DNA from: Pseudomonadota bacterium
GTDB lineage: Bacteria; Pseudomonadota; Gammaproteobacteria; Xanthomonadales; Marinicellaceae
Assembly (NCBI GenBank): GCA_008501575.1
Contig: QQUO01000203.1
Coordinates: 1-16,354, forward strand
DNA length: 16,354 bases
Direction of reading: 5' to 3'
Part shown: positions 7,622-13,648 of the stretch, piece by piece
Layout of the letters: each line of letters opens with the position of its first letter
How positions within the stretch are numbered: position 1 is the first letter of the stretch
Notes under the pieces: model-generated
Database searches by the model: none
Seen by the model: only the letters and a program-made list of their open reading frames with translations
What the model was told of the DNA's origin: nothing
Position numbers and translations under genes: made by a program

Positions 7622-7697
7622 TGGTGGGTCGTATAGGATTTGAACCTATGACCAATGGATTAAAAGTCCACTGCTCTACCAACTGAGCTAACGACCC
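7622..7697 (-). tRNA. tRNA-Lys (anticodon UUU)
   Basis: The 76-nt gene on the minus strand folds as a complete cloverleaf. The acceptor GGGTCGT pairs with ACGACCC, the D-arm contains AGCTCAGTTGGTAGAGC, the anticodon loop is CTTTTAA with anticodon TTT (plus-strand 7662-7664), and the T-arm contains GGTTCGAATCC. The 3' CCA is encoded (7622-7624). It closely resembles E. coli tRNA-Lys. No other tRNA is nearby. A candidate promoter lies about 50 nt upstream. Confidence 0.98.
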
Positions 7698-7717
7698 ATG
7701 CAGAAATTGAATTGACA

Positions 7718-7735
7718 GATGAGGGATGCCTCATC
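7718..7735 (-). other. Hairpin in the 5' leader of tRNA-Lys
   Basis: GATGAGG (7718-7724) and CCTCATC (7729-7735) form a perfect 7-bp stem with a 4-nt loop, between the candidate tRNA promoter and the mature tRNA 5' end. No T-run follows. It may be a processing structure in the precursor or a protein-binding palindrome. Confidence 0.4.
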
Positions 7736-7745
7736 AAGGTGCGAA

Positions 7746-7774
7746 ATGATAAATTATCTGTCCATAATAGGCAA
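7746..7774 (-). promoter_or_regulatory. Candidate sigma-70 promoter for tRNA-Lys
   Basis: On the minus strand TTGCCT (7769-7774) and TATCAT (7746-7751) are separated by exactly 17 nt, matching 4 of 6 and 5 of 6 consensus positions. Transcription would start near 7739, giving a leader of about 40 nt before the mature tRNA. Confidence 0.55.
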
Positions 7775-7863
7775 GTTTTTTTATGGATAAATTTAAGATT
7801 GATTCAGTTTTATATTTCTTTTTTATGCAAATGCTTGGTTGTATGAAAATAAAATTCGTCAAT

Positions 7864-7894
7864 AAAAAAAGCGCCTGAGCTCAGGCGCTTTTTT
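7864..7894 (-). terminator. Strong bidirectional terminator after the glutaredoxin gene
   Basis: The 18-bp perfect palindrome GCGCCTGAGCTCAGGCGC (7871-7888) is flanked by a run of As on one side and Ts on the other, giving a GC-rich hairpin with a U-tract on both strands. On the minus strand it lies about 20 nt after the glutaredoxin-fusion stop and closes the dnaA-to-glutaredoxin gene run. It also insulates the tRNA-Lys promoter. Confidence 0.92.
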
Positions 7895-7914
7895 AACCAT
7901 TGTGTGGTGTTTAC

Positions 7915-8826
7915 TTAGTCATTCCAGGCATCATAGCCACCACTTAAATTAAAGACTTTGGTAAAGCCCTTTTTGCGGAAATATTCAGCCGCAGCCATCG
8001 ATGATTGTCCCACTTGACAGAGAAACACCAGGGGGGTTGATTTATCCAAAGATTCAATCTGTTCGATGGCCTGTTTATCCAACCGCTGGGCACCGGGTAA
8101 AGTACCTTCAGCCACCTTATCTTCAGCTCTAACATCATAGATGCGGGGGTTATCCGCGGTCTTTGTATCAAACCAATCTTGCAATTCTGCAGCAGTAAGT
8201 TCCTGAACGGCGGGTGGTTCGTTGGGGTTTTTAATTCGTAGCCCGGATCCTTGTAGTTCTTCAAGCCAGGAAATCTCAATATTTTGCGCCCGTTCAGCGG
8301 TACCAATGTCCATATAAATAGCCAAATCACCAATTTTAGCCACCACCTCATAACCCTTGGGTGTGTCCAGGCTAAAACGGGTATTAAATTCATCGTCTAT
8401 GGATAAGAACAGTTTATGGTTACCGGCATCTTTCATACCTTCTTTGATGTGTGCCAAAGCCTCATTACTGATTGTCATATGAGGTGGTGTTCGATCGGGT
8501 TTTTTCAAATCCAATAATTCATGAAGTTCACCGGTATTAAACATCTCTGAAATGATGTCGTTTCCACCAACAAACTCCTGATTGATGTATAACTGGGGAA
8601 TGGTGGGCCAGTCACTGTATAATTTAATGCCTTCTCTGATGTCATTGTCTTCGAGTACATTGAAGGTACCATAATCATCACCCAATAAATCTTTAAGCAT
8701 TTTAACGGTATTTCCAGAAAAACCACACATCGGTGTTTGAGGATTTCCTTTCATAAAGAGGAACACCTTGTCTGATTGAATTAATTTTTCTATTTTTTGT
8801 TTAATTGATTGATCCATATTAGACAT
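7915..8826 (-). CDS. Monothiol glutaredoxin (Grx4 type) fused to an A-type-carrier-like domain and a GlpE-type rhodanese
   Basis: This is a 303-residue three-domain protein. Residues 1-108 are a CGFS monothiol glutaredoxin, which in this family binds and transfers 2Fe-2S clusters with glutathione: Lys26, Cys34-Gly-Phe-Ser37, the TIP loop (75-77) and Gly87-Gly88. Residues about 115-203 resemble the HesB/IscA A-type carrier fold but contain no cysteine, so cluster ligation by that domain is unlikely. Residues about 207-303 are a rhodanese with active-site loop CQVGQSS (270-276), the CxxGxSS form of GlpE, ending FNLSGGYDAWN. The protein has exactly two cysteines, one per catalytic domain. The start at 8826 overlaps the gyrB end by 8 nt, with AGG 8 nt upstream; ATG at 8817 is an alternative. 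A role in Fe-S or sulfur trafficking is inferred. Confidence 0.88.
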   Translation of the reverse strand: MSNMDQSIKQKIEKLIQSDKVFLFMKGNPQTPMCGFSGNTVKMLKDLLGDDYGTFNVLEDNDIREGIKLYSDWPTIPQLYINQEFVGGNDIISEMFNTGELHELLDLKKPDRTPPHMTISNEALAHIKEGMKDAGNHKLFLSIDDEFNTRFSLDTPKGYEVVAKIGDLAIYMDIGTAERAQNIEISWLEELQGSGLRIKNPNEPPAVQELTAAELQDWFDTKTADNPRIYDVRAEDKVAEGTLPGAQRLDKQAIEQIESLDKSTPLVFLCQVGQSSMAAAEYFRKKGFTKVFNLSGGYDAWND

Positions 8827-11200
8827 CTAAATTACCTGCATTAAGTGCATTTTTTTGAATAAATTCTCGACGCGGTTCGACCACATCGCCCATTAAGGTT
8901 GAAAATACATTATCCGCGGCCACCGCATCTTCAATGGTGACTTGTAACAAACGGCGGGTTTCGGGATCCATGGTGGTCTCCCATAATTGGTCAGGATTCA
9001 TTTCACCCAGACCTTTAAAACGACTGATGGTTAAGCCTTTTTTGGCTGTCTCAAGTAAATAATTAAGGACATCATTAAGACTTGTTACCGGTATTTGTTT
9101 GTCGTCTTTTAATAAATAGGCGTCTTGGCTAATTAAATCAAAATTTTTCTCAGCCACCGACATCATTTTATTGTAATCCTTTGATTTAAAAAACAATTCT
9201 GTTAATACGGTTTCCTCAATCAAGCCATTACTGTTCTTAACAAACACCATGGAATTGTGTTCTTGATCATGTCGCACTGTCCAGTCAACACCGATGCGAT
9301 TATCTGTGTTTAATAATTTAATGGCCTGTTCTAACCAGGTTGGATCCGGTTTTTGTAAACTGTTTTCAAGCCGTGGTAAATTCATCAGTATTGCAATTAC
9401 TTTCTCATCGTAGACCAATGATAGTTTTTCAGTAATTAACCTCACTTCTGTTTGTTCTTTCACCAGGCGATATAGCACATCATCCATGATTGGCGGTTGA
9501 TCTTGATGATGAAACAACTGTACGTTATCCAATGAACGGTTTAATAAATACTCGTTCATCTCATCATCATCTTTCATATAATGTTCTTGTTTACCGCGTT
9601 TTACTTTATACAGCGGTGGCTGCCCAATATAGACATGGCCCCGTTCTATTAATTCCGGTGTTTGCCGGTAAAAGAAGGTTAATAGTAAGGTGCGGATATG
9701 TGAACCATCCACATCAGCATCCGTCATAATAATAATTTTATGGTAACGCAGCTTGTCCGCATCAAATTCCTGTGGGCCAATACCACAACCCAAAGCAGTG
9801 ATTAGAGTACCCACTTCAGCGGATGATAACATCTTGTCAAAACGGGCTTTTTCGACATTCAGAATTTTACCTTTTAAAGGTAAAATTGCCTGGTTCTTTC
9901 GGTTTCTGCCTTGTTTGGCTGAGCCACCTGCCGAATCACCCTCCACCAAGAATATTTCTGAAAACACAGGGTCTTTTTCCTGACAATCAGCGAGTTTACC
10001 GGGTAATCCAGCAATATCCAGGGCATCTTTGCGGCGAGTCATATCGCGCGCCTTACGCGCAGCCTCTCGGGCTCTGGAGGCATCTAATACCTTTTCGGTC
10101 AGGGCTTTGGCCTCTTGTGGGTTTTCCAGTAAAAACTCACTTAAGAATTCACCCACTGCACTTTCAACCACACCTTTAATCTCAGAAGACACCAGTTTAT
10201 CTTTGGTTTGGGATGAGAATTTTGGATCCGGTGATTTAACGGAAATAACAGCGATTAAACCTTCTCGACAATCATCACCTTGTAGGGATATTTTTTTCTT
10301 GGCACCTTCGTTCACAAAATTATTCATGGTGCGGGTTAAGGCCCCCCGAAAACCGGCTAAATGGGTACCACCATCTTTTTGCGGGATATTATTGGTGAAG
10401 CAAAATACCGATTCACGGTATGAATCTGTCCATTGCATGGCCACCTCCACAGAAGTACCATCATCATGCTCTCGAATGAAATGAATCACCGTTTCATGCA
10501 ATGGTGTTTTACTTTCCGCCAGATGATTAACAAAGGACGCGATACCCCCTTCATATTCAAATACTTTTTCGGTGCTGGTTCGTTCATCTTTTAAAACAAT
10601 ACGAACACCGGAATTTAAAAAGGACAGTTCCCTTAAACGCTTTGCCAGAATATCAAAATGGTAATCCACATCAGTGAATATTTCTCTTGATGGTTTAAAT
10701 ACAATGCGAGTCCCTGTTTCATCAGTATCACCCACCACCATTAAATCACTGTCCGGCACCCCCATTCTGTAAACCTGTTGGTATATTTTACCATTGCGTT
10801 TGATTTCCAAATCCAAGCGTTCACTCAGCGCATTCACAACCGAGACCCCGACACCATGTAGGCCGCCGGATACTTTGTATGAATTGTCATCGAATTTACC
10901 ACCGGCGTGTAAAACAGTCATAATAACTTCAGCGGCCGATTTTCCTTCTTCATGAATATCCGTCGGAATACCGCGACCATTATCAATAACCGCAACCGAA
11001 CCATCTGCTTTAATTTCAACTTCGATGGTATCACAATGCCCTGCTAAGGCCTCATCAATGGAATTATCAACCACCTCAAAGACCATATGATGCAGCCCGG
11101 TGCCATCATCTGTATCTCCAATATACATACCTGGACGCTTACGCACCGCATCCAATCCTTTGAGTACTTTAATGTTCGACGAATCGTACTTTTCTGACAT
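8819..11200 (-). CDS. gyrB: DNA gyrase subunit B
   Basis: GyrB is the ATPase subunit of gyrase, which introduces negative supercoils. I use ATG at 11198-11200 (793 residues, beginning MSEKYDSSNIKVLKGLDAVRKRPGMYIG), with AAGG 10 nt upstream. With this start Glu42, Asn46 (EVVDN) and Asp73 (IDNGRGIP) fall at the E. coli numbers, which supports it over the in-frame TTG at 11227. Further motifs are GGLHGVGVSVVNALS, the QTK loop (FSSQTKDK), the TOPRIM segment LVEGDSAGGSAKQGR (Glu420) and DADVDGSH (Asp494, Asp496), and the tail RFKGLGEMNPDQLWETTMDP. The length includes the large C-terminal insertion of proteobacterial GyrB, which argues against ParE. It follows recF and overlaps the glutaredoxin-fusion start. 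Confidence 0.97.
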   Translation of the reverse strand: MSEKYDSSNIKVLKGLDAVRKRPGMYIGDTDDGTGLHHMVFEVVDNSIDEALAGHCDTIEVEIKADGSVAVIDNGRGIPTDIHEEGKSAAEVIMTVLHAGGKFDDNSYKVSGGLHGVGVSVVNALSERLDLEIKRNGKIYQQVYRMGVPDSDLMVVGDTDETGTRIVFKPSREIFTDVDYHFDILAKRLRELSFLNSGVRIVLKDERTSTEKVFEYEGGIASFVNHLAESKTPLHETVIHFIREHDDGTSVEVAMQWTDSYRESVFCFTNNIPQKDGGTHLAGFRGALTRTMNNFVNEGAKKKISLQGDDCREGLIAVISVKSPDPKFSSQTKDKLVSSEIKGVVESAVGEFLSEFLLENPQEAKALTEKVLDASRAREAARKARDMTRRKDALDIAGLPGKLADCQEKDPVFSEIFLVEGDSAGGSAKQGRNRKNQAILPLKGKILNVEKARFDKMLSSAEVGTLITALGCGIGPQEFDADKLRYHKIIIMTDADVDGSHIRTLLLTFFYRQTPELIERGHVYIGQPPLYKVKRGKQEHYMKDDDEMNEYLLNRSLDNVQLFHHQDQPPIMDDVLYRLVKEQTEVRLITEKLSLVYDEKVIAILMNLPRLENSLQKPDPTWLEQAIKLLNTDNRIGVDWTVRHDQEHNSMVFVKNSNGLIEETVLTELFFKSKDYNKMMSVAEKNFDLISQDAYLLKDDKQIPVTSLNDVLNYLLETAKKGLTISRFKGLGEMNPDQLWETTMDPETRRLLQVTIEDAVAADNVFSTLMGDVVEPRREFIQKNALNAGNLDV

Positions 11201-11226
11201 ATTGTCAACACCTTGATAAAAGCTCA

Positions 11227-11235
11227 ATTATACCA
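11227..11235 (-). promoter_or_regulatory. Candidate extended -10 promoter for gyrB
   Basis: The minus strand reads TGGTATAAT (11235 to 11227), a perfect TGn extended -10. Transcription would begin near 11220, leaving about 20 nt before the gyrB ATG, including its Shine-Dalgarno. The -35 region is poor, as is usual for extended -10 promoters. It lies in the 80-nt recF-gyrB gap, so gyrB can probably be expressed independently of dnaA-dnaN-recF. Confidence 0.55.
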
Positions 11236-11280
11236 TTAAAAACCCGCATTAACGAGGGGCTGTGGCTGACACGAAGGTGG

Positions 11281-12369
11281 CTAACTATATAACTCTGACT
11301 TATTTTGATTGTTTTGTTTCACGTGAAACACTTCACAATCCATAAAGTACTTTTTGATTGAATTGGCATTCACTGTTGTCAGGAAAATTTGCCTTGGTTG
11401 TTGTTGAATATAAGTGGCCAATAAAGACAAAGACCGGTCATCTAATTCTGAATCAATGTCATCGATACAAATAACCGGAGGCTGTTGATGGGTGTTTTCA
11501 AAAATCTCAATAAAGACAAGATACATAATCACCGCAATTAATTTCTTTTGCCCCCTTGATAACACCACTTGTGCCGGAAGGCCATTAACCAAACACACCA
11601 AATCAGCTTTATTAACACCAATACCGATAAATCCTTGTTTTAAGTGCTGGCTCTGTTTATTGCTTAATTCTTGTAACAAATCATCGCTTAACCAACCTTT
11701 GTTGTAGGTGATGGTTACATCTTCAACAGTCGGTAGAAATAATTTAATTAATTTATTAAAGCGTTGTTGTATCTGTTCAACAACCTGCTCCCTCAAAATG
11801 GTTGTGTGTTGGGCCAATTGGGCGTATGTCTGTTGCCACAAGTCCAGTTCATCAATGACACTGCTTTTGAGTAACTTATTAAGGTGTTGTTGGACTTTTT
11901 GCGATTGCTTCCAAATGCGTAAATAATTAGGTTCCACGTGAAACACCAACCAATCTAAATAAGATCGCCTAAAGCTGGGTGTGTGATCTATCCATAAAAA
12001 GGCATTGGGATCGATGGCAATAACCGGAAATTGTTGAGCGACATCAGTTTGTCGACGAATTATTTGGCCATTGTGCTTGATGATTTTTTTATTATTTTTA
12101 CTGTAACTGACCCCGAGTTTATGAATTTGATGCTGTTCAATTGACTGGTACTCACTGAACACCGTCAACTGCTTTTGCTTGTGTCTAATAAGATCAACAC
12201 TTTTGTGGTGACGAAATGAACGACCGGTTGTTTGCCAATATATGGCTTCAATTAAGGCTGTCTTACCACTGCCATTAACACCATCAATAATGGTAATGGC
12301 GGTGTTAAATGTTTGGTCTAAAGACGCATAACAACGAAAATTGTTGAGTTTTAGCCTGTTTAAACGCAC
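11281..12369 (-). CDS. recF: RecF, DNA gap-repair SMC-like ATPase
   Basis: RecF acts with RecO and RecR to load RecA at single-strand gaps. The 362 residues are full length and carry Walker A GVNGSGKT (30-37), the ABC signature LSRGQKKLIAVIMYL, and Walker B VICIDDIDSELDDRSLSLL near the C-terminus. The start is GTG at 12367-12369, 3 nt after the dnaN stop, giving MRLNRLKLNNFRCYASLD. A Lys/Asn/Gln-rich tail ends the protein. Two ParB-type parS sequences are written into its coding sequence (11315-11330 and 11930-11945), both read as Val-Phe-His-Val. The last residues of the protein are poorly conserved in the family, so the first of these may be DNA selected for binding rather than for protein. 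Confidence 0.95.
   Translation of the reverse strand: MRLNRLKLNNFRCYASLDQTFNTAITIIDGVNGSGKTALIEAIYWQTTGRSFRHHKSVDLIRHKQKQLTVFSEYQSIEQHQIHKLGVSYSKNNKKIIKHNGQIIRRQTDVAQQFPVIAIDPNAFLWIDHTPSFRRSYLDWLVFHVEPNYLRIWKQSQKVQQHLNKLLKSSVIDELDLWQQTYAQLAQHTTILREQVVEQIQQRFNKLIKLFLPTVEDVTITYNKGWLSDDLLQELSNKQSQHLKQGFIGIGVNKADLVCLVNGLPAQVVLSRGQKKLIAVIMYLVFIEIFENTHQQPPVICIDDIDSELDDRSLSLLATYIQQQPRQIFLTTVNANSIKKYFMDCEVFHVKQNNQNKSELYS
11315..11330. promoter_or_regulatory. parS partition site (ParB-binding), perfect consensus
   Basis: TGTTTCACGTGAAACA at 11315-11330 is a perfect 16-bp palindrome and matches the canonical parS of chromosomal ParABS systems at every position. It lies in the 3' end of recF, about 2.2 kb from the candidate origin, which is where parS is expected. 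Chance occurrence of a given 16-mer in this window is very low. ParA and ParB genes are not in the window. Confidence 0.92.
11930..11945. promoter_or_regulatory. Second, near-perfect parS site
   Basis: GGTTCCACGTGAAACA differs from TGTTTCACGTGAAACA at two positions, and from the relaxed form TGTTNCACGTGNAACA at only the first base. The CACGTG core is intact. It lies inside recF, 615 bp from the perfect site, and like that site is read on the coding strand as Val-Phe-His-Val. Confidence 0.7.
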
Positions 12370-12372
12370 CAG

Positions 12373-13473
12373 CTATATGCGTAATGGCATCACAACAAGC
12401 CGACAATCAAGGCGATTGGGGTGTTTAATTAAACAACTGGATAAGGGGTCTTTGAAACTAAATTGCACCTCATCATTGTCGATGACATTAATGGCATCCA
12501 ACAAATAACTGACGTTAAAAGCGGTTTCCATATCAGTGATGCTGGTATTAACTTTAATGGAATCTTCGGCTTGTTCCTGATCCGGGTTATGACCTAAGAT
12601 TTGCAGGTGGTTGGTGGAAATTTTAAATTTAACGCCTTTGTATTGTTCGTTGGACAAAATGGCCACCCGCCGAAGGGCTTTTTCAAGTTCACTTTTATTG
12701 GCAATAAAATCATTTTCCATGTCCAGAGGAATAACTGATTGGTAATCTGGAAATTTACCATCAATTAATTTTGAAGTCATGCGGGTGCCTTCAATTTCAA
12801 CACTGACATGATTTTTACCCAAATGTATGGCAATCTCCTGGTCAACCTCTCTGATCATTTTGTTGAGTTCCATAACCCCTTTGCGTGGGATTAATATTTG
12901 TTTACTGAGACCGGCTTGATTGACATAATCTGTTTCAGATAATGCCAAACGATGACCATCTGCTGAAACACAGCGAATTTTGTCATTAAGGATTTCAAAC
13001 AATAAACCATTTAAAAAATAGCGAACATCATGACTGGCCATACAAAAAATGGTTTGTTTAAGCATTCTGGCTAAGTCTTGGCTATCAATGTGAATGGTTT
13101 CAAATGTCTCAACATCTTCCAATATCGGGTATTCATTAGCCGGTAATGTACTTAAACTAAAACGGCTGTCACCGCTTGTGATGACACATTGATGTTCAGC
13201 AATATTAAAATCCATTATTGAGCCATCAGCTAAAGATTTACATATATCAAGCAACTTCTGTGCGGGTAATGTCAGTTCACCTTGAAACTCAGTGTCAACC
13301 GTGGTTTCACTGTTCATCTCAACCTCTAAATCGCTGGTGGTTAACTTAAGCGTGTCGTTTTTAATGGTGAATAACACATGGCTGAGAATGGGTAATGTAC
13401 CTTTTTTTTCAACAACCCCACATATTTGATTTAAGGGTGCCAATAACTGTTCTCTTTGTATTTTAAATAACAT
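12373..13473 (-). CDS. dnaN: DNA polymerase III sliding clamp (beta subunit)
   Basis: DnaN is the ring-shaped processivity clamp that tethers polymerase III and other enzymes to DNA. The 366 residues match the family length and form three similar domains of about 120 residues. Recognisable segments are KKGTLPILSHVLF (near residue 23), TTSDLEVEMNSE, the central DVRYFLNGLLFEI and SADGHRLALSE, IPRKGVMELNKM, DGKFPDYQSVIP, and the C-terminal RLVVMPLRI, where the family usually ends MPMRL. The ATG is at 13471-13473. No clear Shine-Dalgarno precedes it, because the upstream 40 nt are almost all A/T. It follows dnaA across the candidate origin, and recF follows 3 nt after its stop. Confidence 0.97.
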   Translation of the reverse strand: MLFKIQREQLLAPLNQICGVVEKKGTLPILSHVLFTIKNDTLKLTTSDLEVEMNSETTVDTEFQGELTLPAQKLLDICKSLADGSIMDFNIAEHQCVITSGDSRFSLSTLPANEYPILEDVETFETIHIDSQDLARMLKQTIFCMASHDVRYFLNGLLFEILNDKIRCVSADGHRLALSETDYVNQAGLSKQILIPRKGVMELNKMIREVDQEIAIHLGKNHVSVEIEGTRMTSKLIDGKFPDYQSVIPLDMENDFIANKSELEKALRRVAILSNEQYKGVKFKISTNHLQILGHNPDQEQAEDSIKVNTSITDMETAFNVSYLLDAINVIDNDEVQFSFKDPLSSCLIKHPNRLDCRLVVMPLRI

Positions 13474-13498
13474 AGTATTATATATAAAAATAGTTATT

Positions 13499-13512
13499 AT
13501 TATAGTGAATAA
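13499..13512 (-). promoter_or_regulatory. Possible dnaN -10 element abutting a one-mismatch DnaA box
   Basis: On the minus strand a DnaA-box-like TTATTCACT (13512 to 13504; consensus TTATNCACA, last base differs) runs into TATAAT (13504 to 13499), sharing one base. If TATAAT is a -10 element, dnaN transcription would start about 20 nt before its ATG and DnaA could occlude it. No good -35 is visible. The region is AT-rich, so a chance TATAAT is plausible. Confidence 0.3.
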
Positions 13513-13518
13513 CTTAGT

Positions 13519-13535
13519 GCTTAACCTTGTTAAGC
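13519..13535. repeat. Perfect inverted repeat inside the candidate origin
   Basis: GCTTAAC (13519-13525) and GTTAAGC (13529-13535) are exact reverse complements around CTT. It lies in the AT-rich side of the dnaA-dnaN gap, between a weak DnaA box and the first perfect box. It resembles a dimeric operator; the binding protein is unknown. Confidence 0.5.
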
Positions 13536-13580
13536 TACTGTTTTTAAAGTAAATATTCTAAATATTTATATTTTATAACC

Positions 13581-13589
13581 TGTGGATAA
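13581..13589 (-). promoter_or_regulatory. DnaA box, perfect
   Basis: TGTGGATAA on the plus strand is the reverse complement of TTATCCACA, the high-affinity DnaA box. It faces the second perfect box 37 nt away. Confidence 0.85.
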
Positions 13590-13626
13590 CTTGTGCCTAA
13601 CTTTTACAAATAAAGTTATCTCCAGC

Positions 13627-13635
13627 TTATCCACA
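13627..13635 (+). promoter_or_regulatory. DnaA box, perfect, within an 11-bp phased repeat
   Basis: TTATCCACA at 13627-13635 is a perfect DnaA box. It is followed at 11-bp spacing by TTATTAACA (13638-13646, one mismatch) and TTATTCTAT (13649-13657). All three follow an identical CAGC, so CAGCTTAT recurs at 13623, 13634 and 13645. The third copy overlaps the dnaA stop codon. Confidence 0.8.
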
Positions 13636-13648
13636 GCTTATTAACAGC

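Noticed and set aside
7494..7682. Short minus-strand frame ending in the tRNA-Lys region
   Set aside because: Its N-terminal part reads through the tRNA gene itself (the typical NPLVIGSNPIRPT peptide of tRNA-derived false ORFs).
7944..8726. Alternative-frame ORFs inside the glutaredoxin-fusion gene
   Set aside because: They overlap a well-supported gene on the same strand, show no conserved motifs and lack ribosome-binding sites.
9490..10484. Several plus-strand ORFs opposite gyrB
   Set aside because: They are antisense shadows of the long conserved gyrB frame, with low-complexity composition and no known family motif.
11201..11227. In-frame TTG start extending gyrB by nine residues
   Set aside because: The ATG at 11200 has a Shine-Dalgarno and restores the exact E. 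coli numbering of the ATPase residues; the TTG would overlap the candidate -10 element.
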